Assembly (NCBI RefSeq): GCF_014892515.1
Contig: NZ_JADBGR010000057.1
Coordinates: 117,704-181,703 of the forward strand
Direction of reading: 5' to 3'
Length of the DNA: 64,000 nt
From: Myceligenerans pegani
Lineage (GTDB): Bacteria; Actinomycetota; Actinomycetes; Actinomycetales; Cellulomonadaceae
In this document: piece after piece, positions 63,593 to 64,000 of the stretch
How positions within the stretch are numbered: the stretch's first letter is position 1
Layout: each line of letters starts with the position of its first letter
Translations under genes and position numbers: made by a program
The notes under the pieces: generated by a model
The model's input: only the letters and a program-made list of their open reading frames with translations
Told to the model about the DNA's origin: nothing
Databases searched by the model: none

Positions 63593-64000
63593 TCAGGTGC
63601 GGACCACCGGGATCGATCCCGTGGCCTCGAAGTTCTTGAGGTGCTTGCGGACCGTGCTCTCGCCCACCTTGAGCTGCTTCGCGATGGACTTGACCGTCAC
63701 GCCCTGCGCGAAGAGGTCGATGATGCGGTTCACCGTCACCTCGTCGAGTCGCGCGCCCGGCTGCCGCTCGGCGGGCGGGGCGTTCCGGCGGGATCCCGCG
63801 GCGCGCCGTTCGGAATCCTCCGTTCGTCCGGTCGGCGCCGCCGACCGCACCTCGGTGCGTCGGTGGTCCCGGGCGGCGGGACGACGCCGTTCGGCGGGCG
63901 CGGCCTGGGCCGCGACGGTCGCGACGGGGATCGCCCCGGTCGGCGGGCGGACGGGGGCCGGTGCCTGCGGCGCCGGAGCCCCGATGCGGCGCACGCCGGC
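63593..64000 (-). CDS. helix-turn-helix protein, partial at right edge
   Basis: Only the last 135 or so residues are visible; the frame stays open to base 64000, so the protein starts outside the window (a GTG at 63994 is possible but unproven). The visible N-terminal part is Pro/Ala/Arg-rich and disordered. The C-terminus is a resolvase-type HTH: EVTVNRIIDLFAQGVTVKSI followed by KQLKVGESTVRKHLKNFE, ending GSIPVVRT. It may be a DNA-binding module of a larger protein; it is convergent with xylB. Function unknown. Confidence 0.55.
   Translation of the reverse strand, partial: AGVRRIGAPAPQAPAPVRPPTGAIPVATVAAQAAPAERRRPAARDHRRTEVRSAAPTGRTEDSERRAAGSRRNAPPAERQPGARLDEVTVNRIIDLFAQGVTVKSIAKQLKVGESTVRKHLKNFEATGSIPVVRT

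Overview
The window is about 73% GC, densely coded and rich in GTG starts. It looks like a chromosomal segment of a Micrococcales actinobacterium, most plausibly near Promicromonosporaceae or Cellulomonadaceae (inference). Pointers are class I xylose isomerase with a ROK-type XylR, GH43 and GH28 polysaccharide-degrading enzymes, an IdeR-type regulator, an XPB-type helicase pair, actinobacterial families (DUF3027, DUF2530, DUF4012), an LAATG sortase signal and many leaderless promoters. I see no rRNA, tRNA, insertion sequence, prophage or CRISPR array.

Layout. 1-13.7 kb is housekeeping: a two-component system cut by the left edge, an HD protein, an NYN protein divergent from a glutamine amidotransferase, a TPM-domain membrane protein, XPB helicase with its partner, a cold-shock protein and DUF3027. 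13.7-31.4 kb is an exopolysaccharide locus: low-molecular-weight tyrosine phosphatase, DUF4012 protein, LAATG-anchored surface protein, initiating sugar transferase, three GT2 glycosyltransferases, polymerase/ligase-like membrane protein, Wzz/BY-kinase fusion, four sulfotransferase-like genes, a Wzx-like flippase and a HAD phosphatase. Four sulfotransferases suggest a sulfated or heavily modified surface glycan. 31.5-47.8 kb is metabolism and regulation: purine permease, CAP lipoprotein, MHYT protein, IdeR-like repressor, serC, an NlpC/P60 hydrolase under a c-di-AMP riboswitch, USP, two aminotransferases (the second rocD), OsmC, SPOUT methyltransferase, thyA-folA and DUF2809.

47.9-56.1 kb is a plant-polysaccharide locus. 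A GH43 enzyme is divergent from an ABC-uptake operon (permease, DUF624, binding lipoprotein, GH28, small membrane protein, second permease), with three LacI-type palindromes between them and a 14-codon coupled leader ORF. 56.1-63.6 kb has a serine hydrolase, an MFS exporter, a structured non-coding region, divergent xylR and xylA, then xylB. A helix-turn-helix protein runs off the right edge.

The carbohydrate genes fit a lifestyle of importing oligosaccharides cut from plant cell walls and feeding xylose through XylA/XylB. The surface genes fit a tyrosine-phosphorylation-controlled capsule (BY-kinase plus phosphatase). Recurrent regulatory themes are leaderless TANNNT promoters 6-9 bases from a start codon, ATGA stop/start coupling in operons, and gene pairs whose 3' ends overlap convergently.
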